NCBI GenBank assembly: GCA_963837155.1
Contig: CAWIMB010000002.1
Location: forward strand, 2,542,001 to 2,606,000
Reading direction: 5' to 3'
DNA from: DASQHW01 sp963837155
GTDB taxonomy: Bacteria > Actinomycetota > Acidimicrobiia > IMCC26256 > PALSA-610
DNA: 64,000 nt
In this document: one piece after another, positions 8,544-17,243 of the stretch
Layout: each line of letters starts with the position of its first letter
Position numbering within the stretch: the first letter of the stretch is position 1
Made by a program: the position numbers and the translations under genes
The notes under the pieces: model-generated
The model's input: the letters and a program-made list of their open reading frames with translations, nothing else
What the model was told of the DNA's origin: nothing
Databases searched by the model: none

Positions 8544-10028
8544 TTACGACCTCCGCACATTGCGTCGACGGCTGATCAACAAGAGTGCGCCACCGATGCC
8601 GAGCGCCACCAGACCGAACAGCGGCGGCCACGGGCTGTTGCCGGTGAAGGGCAACTGCTCCGCGTGCTCCAGCCCCACGGTCGTCGTTGTGACTTGGCCG
8701 CCCGTCGTCGTCACCGTCTTCGGAACGGTGGTCGAGGTCGTCGCCGTGGTCCCCAGCGTGACGATGGTCGTCGAGTTGGGAATCGTGGTCGTCTGCGGAA
8801 TCGTCGTGGTCGTCGACGTCGTCGCGGTCGTCCCGAGCGTCACGATCGTGGTCGTCTGCGGAATCGTCGTCGTCGTGGTCGGCAGCGTGCTCGTCGACGT
8901 GCTGGTGCTCGTTGACGTGCTGGTGCTCGTTGACGTGCTGGTGCTGGTCGACGTGCTCGTGCTGGTCGACGTGCTCGTGCTCGTCGAAGTGGTCGGCGCA
9001 GTCGTCGTGGTCGTCTGCGGAATCGTCGTGCTCGTGCTGGTCGACGTGCTGGTGCTCGTCGAGGTGCTCGTGCTCGTCGAGGTGGTCGGCGCAGTCGTCG
9101 TCGTGGTGACCTGGCTCTCGTTGCACACATCGGTGTGCATGTTGAAGTCACTCTCGATGAACTTGGCCCAGAAGTTGCCCTTGAGCGCCGAGTTGTTGCC
9201 GAGGTTCATACCGCCGTTCAATGACCAGAACTTGCCGGCGACGTGCGTATCCTTGCTGAAGTTCGCCGCATTGCTGTTGTCGGAAGTGTGGTTGTCGCCC
9301 CTGATCCAGAACTGGGCGATGCACGACGGGCCGACGGTGGTGTTGTCGTTCAGCGTGAAGTCCTCCGCCACCTGCACGACCGTGCTCGGGTCGGTGACCA
9401 CATTGGCGTCCTTGCCGACGTGCATGTAGCAGAACGAGTACGTGCCGGCGTGCAACGTGAGCGTCGCGCCGTCGTGCACGTCGAGGTTCCCGTAGGTGCC
9501 GGGCGCCAGGTCGAGCGACCCGTTCTTCGCCACGTCCTTGTGCGCGGTGTTGCAGCTGAACACCGGGATGGTGGGCGGCGTGAGGATCGGGAACGACGCG
9601 GCGGTCGGGCCCGAGTTCCGAGGCGCAACCGCGGGGCTGCCGGTCAGGTGGTTCGTGTAGACGTCCCAGACGTCGCACTCCGCCTGCAACATTGCGTTGT
9701 CGGCGACGACCTGGGAGCCATCGTCCATGTGCGTGGCGTGCCCGCTGCCGCCGCCGCAAGCCTGGAGCGAGCCTCCGGCGTTGTTCACGCCGATGTTGCC
9801 GCCCAGAATGTTCGCCGTGCTCCCGTTCCCGCTCTTCAGGTGCAGGTTGGTGAGGGCGAAGATCACGTACTTGTTGATGTCGGTGTCGACCGGACGCGAT
9901 GGGCTGCCCGCGGCGAACGCGGACCAGATCCCGGTCAGACCCGCGCCGATGATGAGGACGACGACAACACCGATGACGCGCACACGTGCGCGGCCGCGAT
10001 GCGGCAGCCGAAAGGCCCCTGCTCCCAT
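8544..10028 (-). CDS. LPxTG surface protein with Ser/Thr stalk, array member F
   Basis: A cell-wall-anchored surface protein of unknown role, 494 aa. The start was set at the ATG preceded by GGGAGCGGG; an upstream in-frame ATG lies before the promoter. The signal peptide's hydrophobic core (VIGVVVVLIIGAGLTG) is followed by FAAGSPSRPVDTDINKY. The core has GGNIGVNNAGGSLQACGGG, DGSQVVADNAML, GTYSFCYMHVGKDANV and MNLGNNSALKGNFWAKFI. A stalk of about 135 residues follows, built of ST dipeptides with TTTIPQ spacers. At residues 459-463 LPFTG is followed by a hydrophobic segment and RRRNVRR, a textbook class-C sortase signal. No sortase gene is in the window. It has its own promoter and terminator. 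Confidence 0.9.
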   Translation of the reverse strand: MGAGAFRLPHRGRARVRVIGVVVVLIIGAGLTGIWSAFAAGSPSRPVDTDINKYVIFALTNLHLKSGNGSTANILGGNIGVNNAGGSLQACGGGSGHATHMDDGSQVVADNAMLQAECDVWDVYTNHLTGSPAVAPRNSGPTAASFPILTPPTIPVFSCNTAHKDVAKNGSLDLAPGTYGNLDVHDGATLTLHAGTYSFCYMHVGKDANVVTDPSTVVQVAEDFTLNDNTTVGPSCIAQFWIRGDNHTSDNSNAANFSKDTHVAGKFWSLNGGMNLGNNSALKGNFWAKFIESDFNMHTDVCNESQVTTTTTAPTTSTSTSTSTSTSTSTSTSTTIPQTTTTTAPTTSTSTSTSTSTSTSTSTSTSTSTSTSTSTSTSTSTLPTTTTTIPQTTTIVTLGTTATTSTTTTIPQTTTIPNSTTIVTLGTTATTSTTVPKTVTTTGGQVTTTTVGLEHAEQLPFTGNSPWPPLFGLVALGIGGALLLISRRRNVRRS

Positions 10029-10082
10029 GAAAACCCGCTCCCTAAGATGCCCCACCGCGTTGAGGTGCCGCGGAGTGCGACG

Positions 10083-10111
10083 ATCTAAACACGCCAAGTG
10101 GCAACCGTCAA
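10083..10111 (-). promoter_or_regulatory. sigma-70-type promoter of array member F
   Basis: On the minus strand TTGACG and TTAGAT are 17 bp apart, and the predicted start site leaves a leader of about 48 nt before the ATG. This is the clearest housekeeping-type promoter seen in the array. Confidence 0.5.
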
Positions 10112-10160
10112 TTACCAGGGTACGTGAACTTGAGCGGAAATCATCGGTTTCGCGCAGAAA

Positions 10161-10190
10161 TGAGGCGCACGACCTACGCCGTGCGCCTCA
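10161..10190 (-). terminator. hairpin terminator downstream of array member G
   Basis: A perfect 11-bp stem TGAGGCGCACG / CGTGCGCCTCA with an 8-nt loop lies 22 bases past the stop of member G and upstream of the member F promoter. Confidence 0.7.
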
Positions 10191-10212
10191 GTCCTCGCGC
10201 TCTCAGTAACCG

Positions 10213-11805
10213 TTAGGCGCGATTCGGCTTGCGGCGGGCCAATCCGACGCACGCACCGCCCACAGCCAGCGCCACCAGGGCGAGCCCGAACGGGAGCCCG
10301 CTGCCACCGGTTCTCGGCAGGGTCTCTGCGGCTCCGGTCGTCTCCGTGCCGGATCTGCCCACCGTGCCCGTCGGGCCCGGACCGACGACCGTCGTCGGTT
10401 CCAGGATCGTCGTTGCCGACTTGACCTTGACCCTGGTCGTCGACGTCGTCGTCGCGTGGTGCTGCTTGTAGGTCGTCGACGTCGTCGTGTAGTGCGGCCT
10501 GTACGTCGTCGTCGTGTAGTGCGGCTTGTAGGTCGTCGTCGTGTAGTGCGGCTTGTAGGTCGTCGTGGTCGGCGGGCACGTCGTCGTCGTGTGATGCGGC
10601 TTGTACGTCGTCGACGTCGTCGTGTAGTGCGGCTTGTACGTCGTCGTCGTCGTGTGCTGCTTGTAGGTCGTCGTCGTCTTCGGGTACGTCGTCGTCGTCG
10701 TGTGCTGCTTGTACGTCGTCGTCGTCTTCGGGTACGTCGTCGTCGTGGTCTTCGGGGAGGTCGTCGTCGACGTGCTGGTCGACGTTGACGTCGACGTGGA
10801 CGTACTCGACTTCGTCGTGGTCGACGTGGACGTCGACGTCGAGGTGCTGGGCTTCGTCGTCGTGGTCGTGATGACGACCGGCGGGCACCCCTTCACGTTG
10901 ACGTTCTTGTCGCTGATGATGTTCTTGCCCACGAACTGGCCGCTGAGGTCGGTGTCGTCGCCGAGGTTGATCTTCCCCGTCAGGGTCAAGAAGTGGCCGG
11001 CGACCTGCGTGTGCTTGGAGAACGTCACTGCGACGTCGTTGGGCGCGGACGCGCCATCGCCGCGAACGTAGACCGGGACGTTGCACTCGGGACCGAACGT
11101 CGTGTCGTTGCTGATCGAGAACGTCTTCTCGATGCGCAGCTCGACGCCGGCCACGGTGGTGATGGTCGCGCCCTTGCCGGCGTTGAAGTCACACATCGTG
11201 TAGACGCCCGGCGACAGCGTCGTGTGCGAGCCGTCCTTGAGGTTCACCGCGCCGTACGTGCCGGGCGGCATGTTCACGGTCTGGTTCTTCTCGGCCGTGA
11301 ACGGGTTCCCGGCGTTGCACGAGAACGACGGGAAGCTCGGGTTCGCGCTCAACAACGGCGTCGTGAACGGATTGGGCCCGGAGTTGCGCGGCACGACGTC
11401 GGAGCCCGGGTTCACGTGGTTTGCGAAGAGATCCCAGACCGAGCAGTCCTTCGTGATGCGCATGGAATCCGCGTTGACCTGCGAACCGTCGTCGGTCGTC
11501 ACTTTGTGATTGGCGCAGATGTCCATCACGAAATTGCTGTCGTTGGGATTGGCGTCGATGCCACCGGCACCGATGTCGCCGCCCTGCACGATGCCGCGGC
11601 CGGGGAGATCGCCGCCCTTGAGCGAGAGCGTGTCGAACGCGAACAGCACGTAGCTCGACAGAGTGCGGTCGACGGGACGCGACGGAGTGCCCGCCGCGAG
11701 CGCGACCCACATCTGCCCGACGCCGACCATCAGCACGACGGCGAACATCGCGCCGAACGCGAGAATCTTGCGCCGACCGCGCGCGATGCCAGGTATGCCG
11801 ATCAT
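10213..11805 (-). CDS. LPxTG surface protein with Tyr/Lys/His-containing Thr stalk, array member G
   Basis: A wall-anchored surface protein of unknown role and the longest of the array, 530 aa. The start is preceded by GGAGGTGGGG, shared exactly with member H. A signal peptide with core MFAVVLMVGVGQMWVALA is followed by SYVLFAFDTLSLKGGDLP. Later come MDICANHKVTTDDGSQVNAD, DLFANHVNPGSDVVPRNSG, VYTMCDFNAGKGA and INLGDDTDLSGQFVGKNI. The stalk (about 310-480) begins with STST runs, then turns into repeats of TTTTYKPHY and TTTTYKQH. LPRTG at 496-500, a hydrophobic segment and ARRKPNRA form a sortase signal. The Tyr/His-rich stalk is unlike the other members and suggests crosslinking or metal binding (inference). 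Confidence 0.9.
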   Translation of the reverse strand: MIGIPGIARGRRKILAFGAMFAVVLMVGVGQMWVALAAGTPSRPVDRTLSSYVLFAFDTLSLKGGDLPGRGIVQGGDIGAGGIDANPNDSNFVMDICANHKVTTDDGSQVNADSMRITKDCSVWDLFANHVNPGSDVVPRNSGPNPFTTPLLSANPSFPSFSCNAGNPFTAEKNQTVNMPPGTYGAVNLKDGSHTTLSPGVYTMCDFNAGKGATITTVAGVELRIEKTFSISNDTTFGPECNVPVYVRGDGASAPNDVAVTFSKHTQVAGHFLTLTGKINLGDDTDLSGQFVGKNIISDKNVNVKGCPPVVITTTTTKPSTSTSTSTSTTTKSSTSTSTSTSTSTSTTTSPKTTTTTYPKTTTTYKQHTTTTTYPKTTTTYKQHTTTTTYKPHYTTTSTTYKPHHTTTTCPPTTTTYKPHYTTTTYKPHYTTTTYRPHYTTTSTTYKQHHATTTSTTRVKVKSATTILEPTTVVGPGPTGTVGRSGTETTGAAETLPRTGGSGLPFGLALVALAVGGACVGLARRKPNRA

Positions 11806-11996
11806 GGAGCCCCACCTCCGGGACGACGCGTCCTATGTGTCGCCAATCCCTCGGCAGACCCGAACCGACCGGGCACTCACCCGACCCACCCCGAGTGTCC
11901 TAGACCCCTTGTCTACCCTGCGGAGCGTGTCGAAGTCGCCCCCAGCGGCAGAAATCGCGCGCATTCCGCGCGGAGAGACGGACGCTAATCGGATAT

Positions 11997-13283
11997 TTAC
12001 GTCGAAGAGCCGCGATACGTCACGGCTGCACACGGTGACGCTTGCGCAGATTGTGTCAGCGCGAGACCGAGGCACGCGCCACCGACCATAAGCGCCGCCA
12101 ACCCGACAGCCACTCCACTCATCCCACCGCCGCCCGTGAGCGGAAGGTTCCCACCCGCGGTCGCGCCTGAGACCGTGTTCGCACTCACGCTCGAGCCCGG
12201 AAGCGTGGTCGCGACGGTGCTCGTCGACGCGAACAACGTCGTGACCGAAGCGACCGTTGTCGAGGTGCCGCCCGATCCCGTCGTCGGCGACGTCGAGGTC
12301 GGGGTGGTCGCGGTACTGGAGGTTGCCCCCGGCGACGTCGTCGTCGTGACCACGGCGCCATGACAGCCGTTCACGTTGATGTTCTTGTCGCTCGTGATGT
12401 TTCTCCCGACGAACTGACCGGTGAGGTCGGTGTCGTCGCCGAGATTGATGTGTCCCGTGAGCGTCAGGAAGCGGCCGGCGACCTGGGTCTGCGAGGAGAA
12501 CGTGACCGCATTGTCGTTCGCACCGGAGGCGCCGTCGCCCCGCACGTAGACCGGGACGTTGCACTCGGGACCGAATGTCGTGTCGTTGCTGATCGAGAAT
12601 GTCTTCTCGATGCGCAGCTCGCTACCCGCCGACGTCGTAACGCTCGCGTTCTTGCCGGCGTTGAAGTCACACATCGTGTAGACGCCGGACGAGAGCGTCG
12701 TGTGCGAGCCGTCCTTGAGGTTCACCGCGCCATAGGCCCCTGGCGACATGCTGACAGTCGCGTCCTTCTCGGCCGTGAACGGGTTCGCGGCGTTGCACGA
12801 GAACGACGGGAAGCTCGGGTTCGCGCGCAACAAGGGTGTCGTGAACGGGTTCGGCCCAGAATTCCGTGGCACGACGTCGGCGCCGGGGTTCACGTGGTTC
12901 GCGTACACATCCCAGATCGAGCAGTCCTTCGTGATGCGCATCGAATCCGCGTTGACCTGCGAACCGTCATCGGTCGTGACGCCGTGATTCGCGCAGATGT
13001 CCATCACGAAGTCGCTGTCGTCGACGTCGGTGTCGATGCCACCGGCACCGATGTCTCCACCACGTACGACGCCCCGGCCGGGAAGGTCACCGCCCTTCAG
13101 CGAGAGCGAATCGAGCCCGAACAGCACGTAGCTCGACAGATCGCGATCAATGGGACGCGACGGACTGCCCGCCGCGAACGCCGAGAACGCTTGCGCGGCG
13201 CCAACCGCGACGATGACGATCGCCACCGCACCGAGCGCGACGATCCGACGACGGCCACGCGCAATACCAGTCATGCCGAGCAT
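11997..13283 (-). CDS. LPxTG surface protein, array member H
   Basis: Close paralog of member G (the cores share long runs such as DGSQVNADSMRITKDCS and VPRNSGPNPFTTPLL), 428 aa, with the same GGAGGTGGGG ribosome binding site. Signal peptide at residues 1-38. Its stalk (about 312-375) is short and varied (ATSSTATTPTSTSPTTGS), with little repetition. LPLTG at 380-384 precedes a hydrophobic stretch, but the expected basic tail is replaced by TQSAQASPCAAVTYRGSST. Either anchoring is weakened or a slip after LGLA has altered the end. It is first in transcription order in the array. Confidence 0.85.
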   Translation of the reverse strand: MLGMTGIARGRRRIVALGAVAIVIVAVGAAQAFSAFAAGSPSRPIDRDLSSYVLFGLDSLSLKGGDLPGRGVVRGGDIGAGGIDTDVDDSDFVMDICANHGVTTDDGSQVNADSMRITKDCSIWDVYANHVNPGADVVPRNSGPNPFTTPLLRANPSFPSFSCNAANPFTAEKDATVSMSPGAYGAVNLKDGSHTTLSSGVYTMCDFNAGKNASVTTSAGSELRIEKTFSISNDTTFGPECNVPVYVRGDGASGANDNAVTFSSQTQVAGRFLTLTGHINLGDDTDLTGQFVGRNITSDKNINVNGCHGAVVTTTTSPGATSSTATTPTSTSPTTGSGGTSTTVASVTTLFASTSTVATTLPGSSVSANTVSGATAGGNLPLTGGGGMSGVAVGLAALMVGGACLGLALTQSAQASPCAAVTYRGSST

Positions 13284-13399
13284 GGAGCCCCACCTCCGAG
13301 TGTTACGTGTGTTCTACCCCGCGCGACGCGCGATGTCGTTGCGTTCTGCGCGCGCGACCGGGACATTCGCACGCATATACGTGACAGTGGCGCGTATGA

Positions 13400-13810
13400 C
13401 TACACGGACAAGGCGCGCGCATTCAGCGCGTTGCGGACGGCATCCGGAAGAGGCACCGACCCGTACTCACCCGGCGCAACCGCGACATAAGTGATCGTCG
13501 CCTCACACGCCAGTGCGCCCGCAACCGAAGCGCGGTATCGCAAATCGAACGACTTCGTGCCGAGACGCGTCGGCACGACTTCGACGTCGATCCACTCGTC
13601 GAAGCGGGCGGGGCCCGACCACTCGATCTCGGCGCGCACCAGCATGACGTCGAATTCCTTGATCCAGAAGTCGGCGCCGAAGCCGAGCGACTCCATGAAA
13701 CGGGTGCAGGAGTCGTCGAAGTACGTGAGCCAATGCGCGTTGAAGACAACGCCTTGGCCGTCTACTTCCGCGTACCGCACGCGGATGTGGTGAACGAAGG
13801 ACTCGGTCAC
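13400..13810 (-). CDS. acyl-CoA thioesterase, 4HBT/YbgC-like hotdog family
   Basis: 136 aa, a single hotdog domain. RYAEVDGQGVVFNAHWLTYFDD is the family's active-site segment, with Asp near residue 17 in the usual place of the 4HBT catalytic Asp. It hydrolyses an acyl-CoA; the natural substrate cannot be read from sequence. It starts with GTG inside the stop of pheT (GTGA overlap), so translation is probably coupled to pheT. Confidence 0.85.
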   Translation of the reverse strand: MTESFVHHIRVRYAEVDGQGVVFNAHWLTYFDDSCTRFMESLGFGADFWIKEFDVMLVRAEIEWSGPARFDEWIDVEVVPTRLGTKSFDLRYRASVAGALACEATITYVAVAPGEYGSVPLPDAVRNALNARALSV

Positions 13811-16184
13811 GTGCGGAGCTCGGCCCCGTGTGCTGCGCGCACGGCGTCAATCGCACGCTGCCGCAACCGCCCGACCTCCTCGTCGGTGAGTGTGCGATCG
13901 GGTGCCCGGAACCGCAGTGAGAACGCCAAACTGACGTTGCCGGGGCCGACCGCATCCGAGCGGAAAACATCGAAGAGGTCGACGCGTTCCAGCAGCTCGC
14001 CGCCGGCCTGTCGCAGTGTGGCTTCGATGTCGGCCGCCGGCACACGATCGCCGACGATCACTGCGAGGTCGATCGTCGAGGCCGGGAAGCGTGACACACC
14101 TCGCGCGCGTCGATCGGTTCGCCGGCCGGAGAGGAGCGCATCGAGATCGATCTCGCTTGCAACAACGGGACCGGCGAGGTCGAGCGCGGCGACGATACCC
14201 GACCGCGACCTCACCGATGTGTCCGACGGGCGTGTCGTCCACCAGAAGGCGAGCTGCCCGGGCAGGATGGAAGCCGTCGATGGTGGCGGATTCCAGGCGC
14301 ACGTCGGCGACGCGCAGCTCTTCGACCAACGCGTGCAGCACCGCCGCCGCGTCGTACACGTCGACAGGGCGGTTGGGCTCGTGGGGCACGCGCCGCACCA
14401 TGTGAGTGCGCGCGAACGCAAGATGAAAGCGTTCCTCGGGCAGCCGCGCACCCGTCGCGGGGGCGGCGAACACCGTGCCGGTCTCGAAGAGCGCGACGTC
14501 GGGCGTGCCGTGGGCCGCGTTGAACGCGGCCGCCCGCAACACGCCGGGGAGAAGTGCGGGCCGCAGGATCGACTCCTCGGAGCGCAAGGGATTCTCGACT
14601 TCGATCGCGCCGCCGGCACCGACACCGGCACGCGCGAGGTCGGCCGGCGCGACGAGCGGCAACGTGTAGATCTCGTCGTATCCCGCACCGACATACACGT
14701 CGGTAGCGGTGCGCCGGTCGCGTTGCCGCGGGCTCAACCCACCGATCTTCTCGGGATTCGACGGCACGGTGCGCGCGATGCGATCGAGTCCGATGCGCCG
14801 CGCAACTTCCTCGACGAGATCGATCTCGCGTGTCAGATCCGGTCGAAACGTGGGGACGACTGCGGTGCCGTCGTGCACATCGATGCCGAGGGGTGTGAGA
14901 TACGCGCCGATCTCGGCGTCGTCGAGCGCCGTGCCGAGCAGCTGGTTGACGCGCTCGGTCCGCACGTAGATGCGCCTGGGCTCGATCGGCTCCGGGTAGA
15001 CGTCGATTGCTCCCTGCGCCAGTTGCGCGCCCGCGAAGTCGCCCAGCAGCTCCATCGCACGCTGCGCGCCGGTGCCGGCATTGTTCGGATCGACGCCGCG
15101 CTCGAACCGGGCGCTCGCCTCCGAGCGGAGCCCGAGCCGCTTGGCCGTCTTCGCAATCCCCTGCGGTTCGAAGTACGCCGGACTCGAGGAGGATCTCCGC
15201 GGTCGTGCCAGAGACCTCGGCCGCGGCGCCGCCCATGATCCCGGCGATCGCCTGCGGATTGCGTTCGGCGTCGCAGATCAACAGGTCGTCGCGGGTCAGT
15301 GCGCGCTCAACGCCGTCGAGCGTGGTCATCTTCTCGCCGTCGGCGGCACACCGCACAACGATCCCCCGGCCCGCGAGCTTCCCAAGATCGAACGCGTGCA
15401 GCGGGCGGCACCGCTCGAGCATCACGTAATTCGTGATGTCGACGACGTTGCTGATCGGCCGCATCCCGGCCAGCATCAAGCGCCGCTGCATCCACGCCGG
15501 GGATTCGCCCATCTGCACGCGCGCCACCATGCCGACGAAACGCGGGCATCGATCAGTCGCTTCGACGATCACGCGCGCGCCGTCGAGGTCCTCGACCAGC
15601 GGTGCCGGCTCGCGCTCGTCGACATGGAACGGCAGATCGAAATGGGCGGCGAGTTCGCGGGCGACCCCGACAACGCCCATTGCGTCCGGACGGTTCGGGG
15701 TGATCGACAGGTCGAACACCACATCGTCGAGCCCGAGCACTTCGCGGACGTCAGTGCCGAGTGGCGCGTCCGCCGGCAAAGCCAGGATGCCGCCGTGGTC
15801 ATCACCGAGACCGAGCTCGCGCGGCGAGCACAGCATCCCTTCGGAAACGACACCGCGGATCTTGCGACGTTCGATCGTGAAGTCGCCCGGCAGTACCGCC
15901 CCGACCCGAGCGAACGGCACGACCATCCCGGGCTCGATGTTCGGCGCGCCACAGACGACGCGGAGCTGACCATCGCCATATTCCACGTCGGCGAGCCGAA
16001 TGCGGTCGGCGTCGGGATGGGGCACGACATCGATGATCCGAGCGACGACGACCCCATGGATGTCGCGGCCGGGCTCGTCGATCGCCTCCACTTCCAGGCC
16101 GAGCTGATTCAGCGCGTCGGCGATGTCGGCGGGCGCCACGTCGATCGGTGTGAACTCACGAATCCAGGAGAGCGGAACGCGCAC
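13807..16184 (-). CDS. pheT: phenylalanine-tRNA ligase beta subunit (two single-base insertions)
   Basis: Beta subunit of the alpha2-beta2 enzyme that charges tRNA-Phe. Order: N-terminal MRVPLSWIREF, the OB-fold tRNA-binding part (VPHPDADRIRLADV), the B3/B4 editing region (LDGVERALTRDDL, GIMGG), the catalytic-like core and a C-terminal anticodon-binding domain ending in TLTDEEVGRLRQRAID. Two extra bases break it: one C near 15178 (after ILLES, where AYFEPQG-type sequence should follow) and one C in the CCC at 14198-14200 (after GEVAVG). Removing both restores about 791 codons, the normal length. Because the gene is essential, sequence error is far more likely than loss of function. It lies 12 bp after pheS. 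Confidence 0.93.
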
Positions 16185-16196
16185 GCCAGCCGGTCC

Positions 16197-17243
16197 TCAG
16201 AACTGCTCGGCGAAGCGCACGTCGCCGTCCCAGAGGTTCTTCACGTGATCGACGCCGTAGAGCAGTTGCACGACCCGGTCGATGCCGAAGCCGAACGCGA
16301 AGCCGCTGTACTCCTCGGGGTCGATGCCGACGTTCTTGAGAACCTCCGGGTCGACCATCCCCGCGCCGCCGAGCTCGATCCAGCCTGTGCGCGAGCACAC
16401 GGTGCACCCCGCGCCCCGGCAGAACACACACGACATCGCGAACTCGACCGACGGCTCGGTGAACGGAAAGAACGACGGCAGGAACCGGGCCTGGATGTCG
16501 GAGCCGAACAGCGCATGGATGAAGGCCTCGATGGTGCCGAGCAGGTCGCCGAGCGTGATGCCGCGATCGACGGCCAAACCCTCGATCTGGTGGAACACGG
16601 GCGAGTGCCGCGCGTCGAGTGTGTCGCGCCGGTAGACCCGCCCGGGCGCGACGACATAGATCGGCGGACGCTGCGCCTCCATCACCCGCACCTGCACGGG
16701 TGACGTATGCGTGCGGAGCAGCACCTCTTCGCGGTCGCCGAGCCGCACGTAGAGCGTGTCCTGCATGGCCCGTGCGGGATGGCCGGGCGGAAAGTTGAGA
16801 GCTTCGAAGTTGTACCAGTCGAGCTCGACTTCCGGTCCCTCGGCGACCTTGTAGCCCATACCCACGAACACGTCTTCGAGCTCACGCCAGATGCGCGTCA
16901 CCGGGTGCAGGTGTCCGCGCCGGTACTCGCGGGGCGGCAGGGTGAGGTCGAGGCGATCGTGCTGCCGCGCGTGCTGCTCCGCGATCTCCTGCAAACGGTG
17001 ACGGTGCCGCTCGAGACGCACCTCCAGCTCCGAGCGGGCCGACGCCAGCGCCTTGCCCACCTCCGCTCGATCGCCGGGGTCGACCTGCTTGATCGACTCA
17101 CGAATCTCATTGAGCGGCGACGACTTCCCGAGGTACCGACGCTCGGCATCGCCAAGCTCCTCGAGCGATCCCGACGCGGTGAATGCTGTATAGGCGTCCT
17201 GCACGATCGGCTCGATGCGAGCAACGAGCTCCGAGCCGGTCAC
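16197..17243 (-). CDS. pheS: phenylalanine-tRNA ligase alpha subunit
   Basis: Catalytic subunit of phenylalanyl-tRNA synthetase, 348 aa. A coiled-coil N-terminus (residues 1-90) precedes the class II core: motif 2 VYRRDTLDARHSPVFHQIEG, then FFPFTEPSVEF and motif 3 GFAFGFGIDRV. There is an unusual CVFCRGAGCTVCSRTGW stretch near residue 260, two CxxC pairs that may bind zinc. The start is GTG with CGGAG upstream, overlapping the stop of the upstream rRNA methylase by GTGA. Confidence 0.97.
   Translation of the reverse strand: MTGSELVARIEPIVQDAYTAFTASGSLEELGDAERRYLGKSSPLNEIRESIKQVDPGDRAEVGKALASARSELEVRLERHRHRLQEIAEQHARQHDRLDLTLPPREYRRGHLHPVTRIWRELEDVFVGMGYKVAEGPEVELDWYNFEALNFPPGHPARAMQDTLYVRLGDREEVLLRTHTSPVQVRVMEAQRPPIYVVAPGRVYRRDTLDARHSPVFHQIEGLAVDRGITLGDLLGTIEAFIHALFGSDIQARFLPSFFPFTEPSVEFAMSCVFCRGAGCTVCSRTGWIELGGAGMVDPEVLKNVGIDPEEYSGFAFGFGIDRVVQLLYGVDHVKNLWDGDVRFAEQF

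Noticed and set aside
8880..9105. Regular repeats resembling a CRISPR array
   Set aside because: The repeats are in frame, encode Ser-Thr dipeptides, have no unique spacers, and no cas gene is present.
4192..9430. Plus-strand reading frames rich in poly-Val through the stalk regions
   Set aside because: They are antisense to ACG/ACC-coded Thr stalks of minus-strand genes with signal peptides and ribosome sites; no such frame has a recognisable domain.
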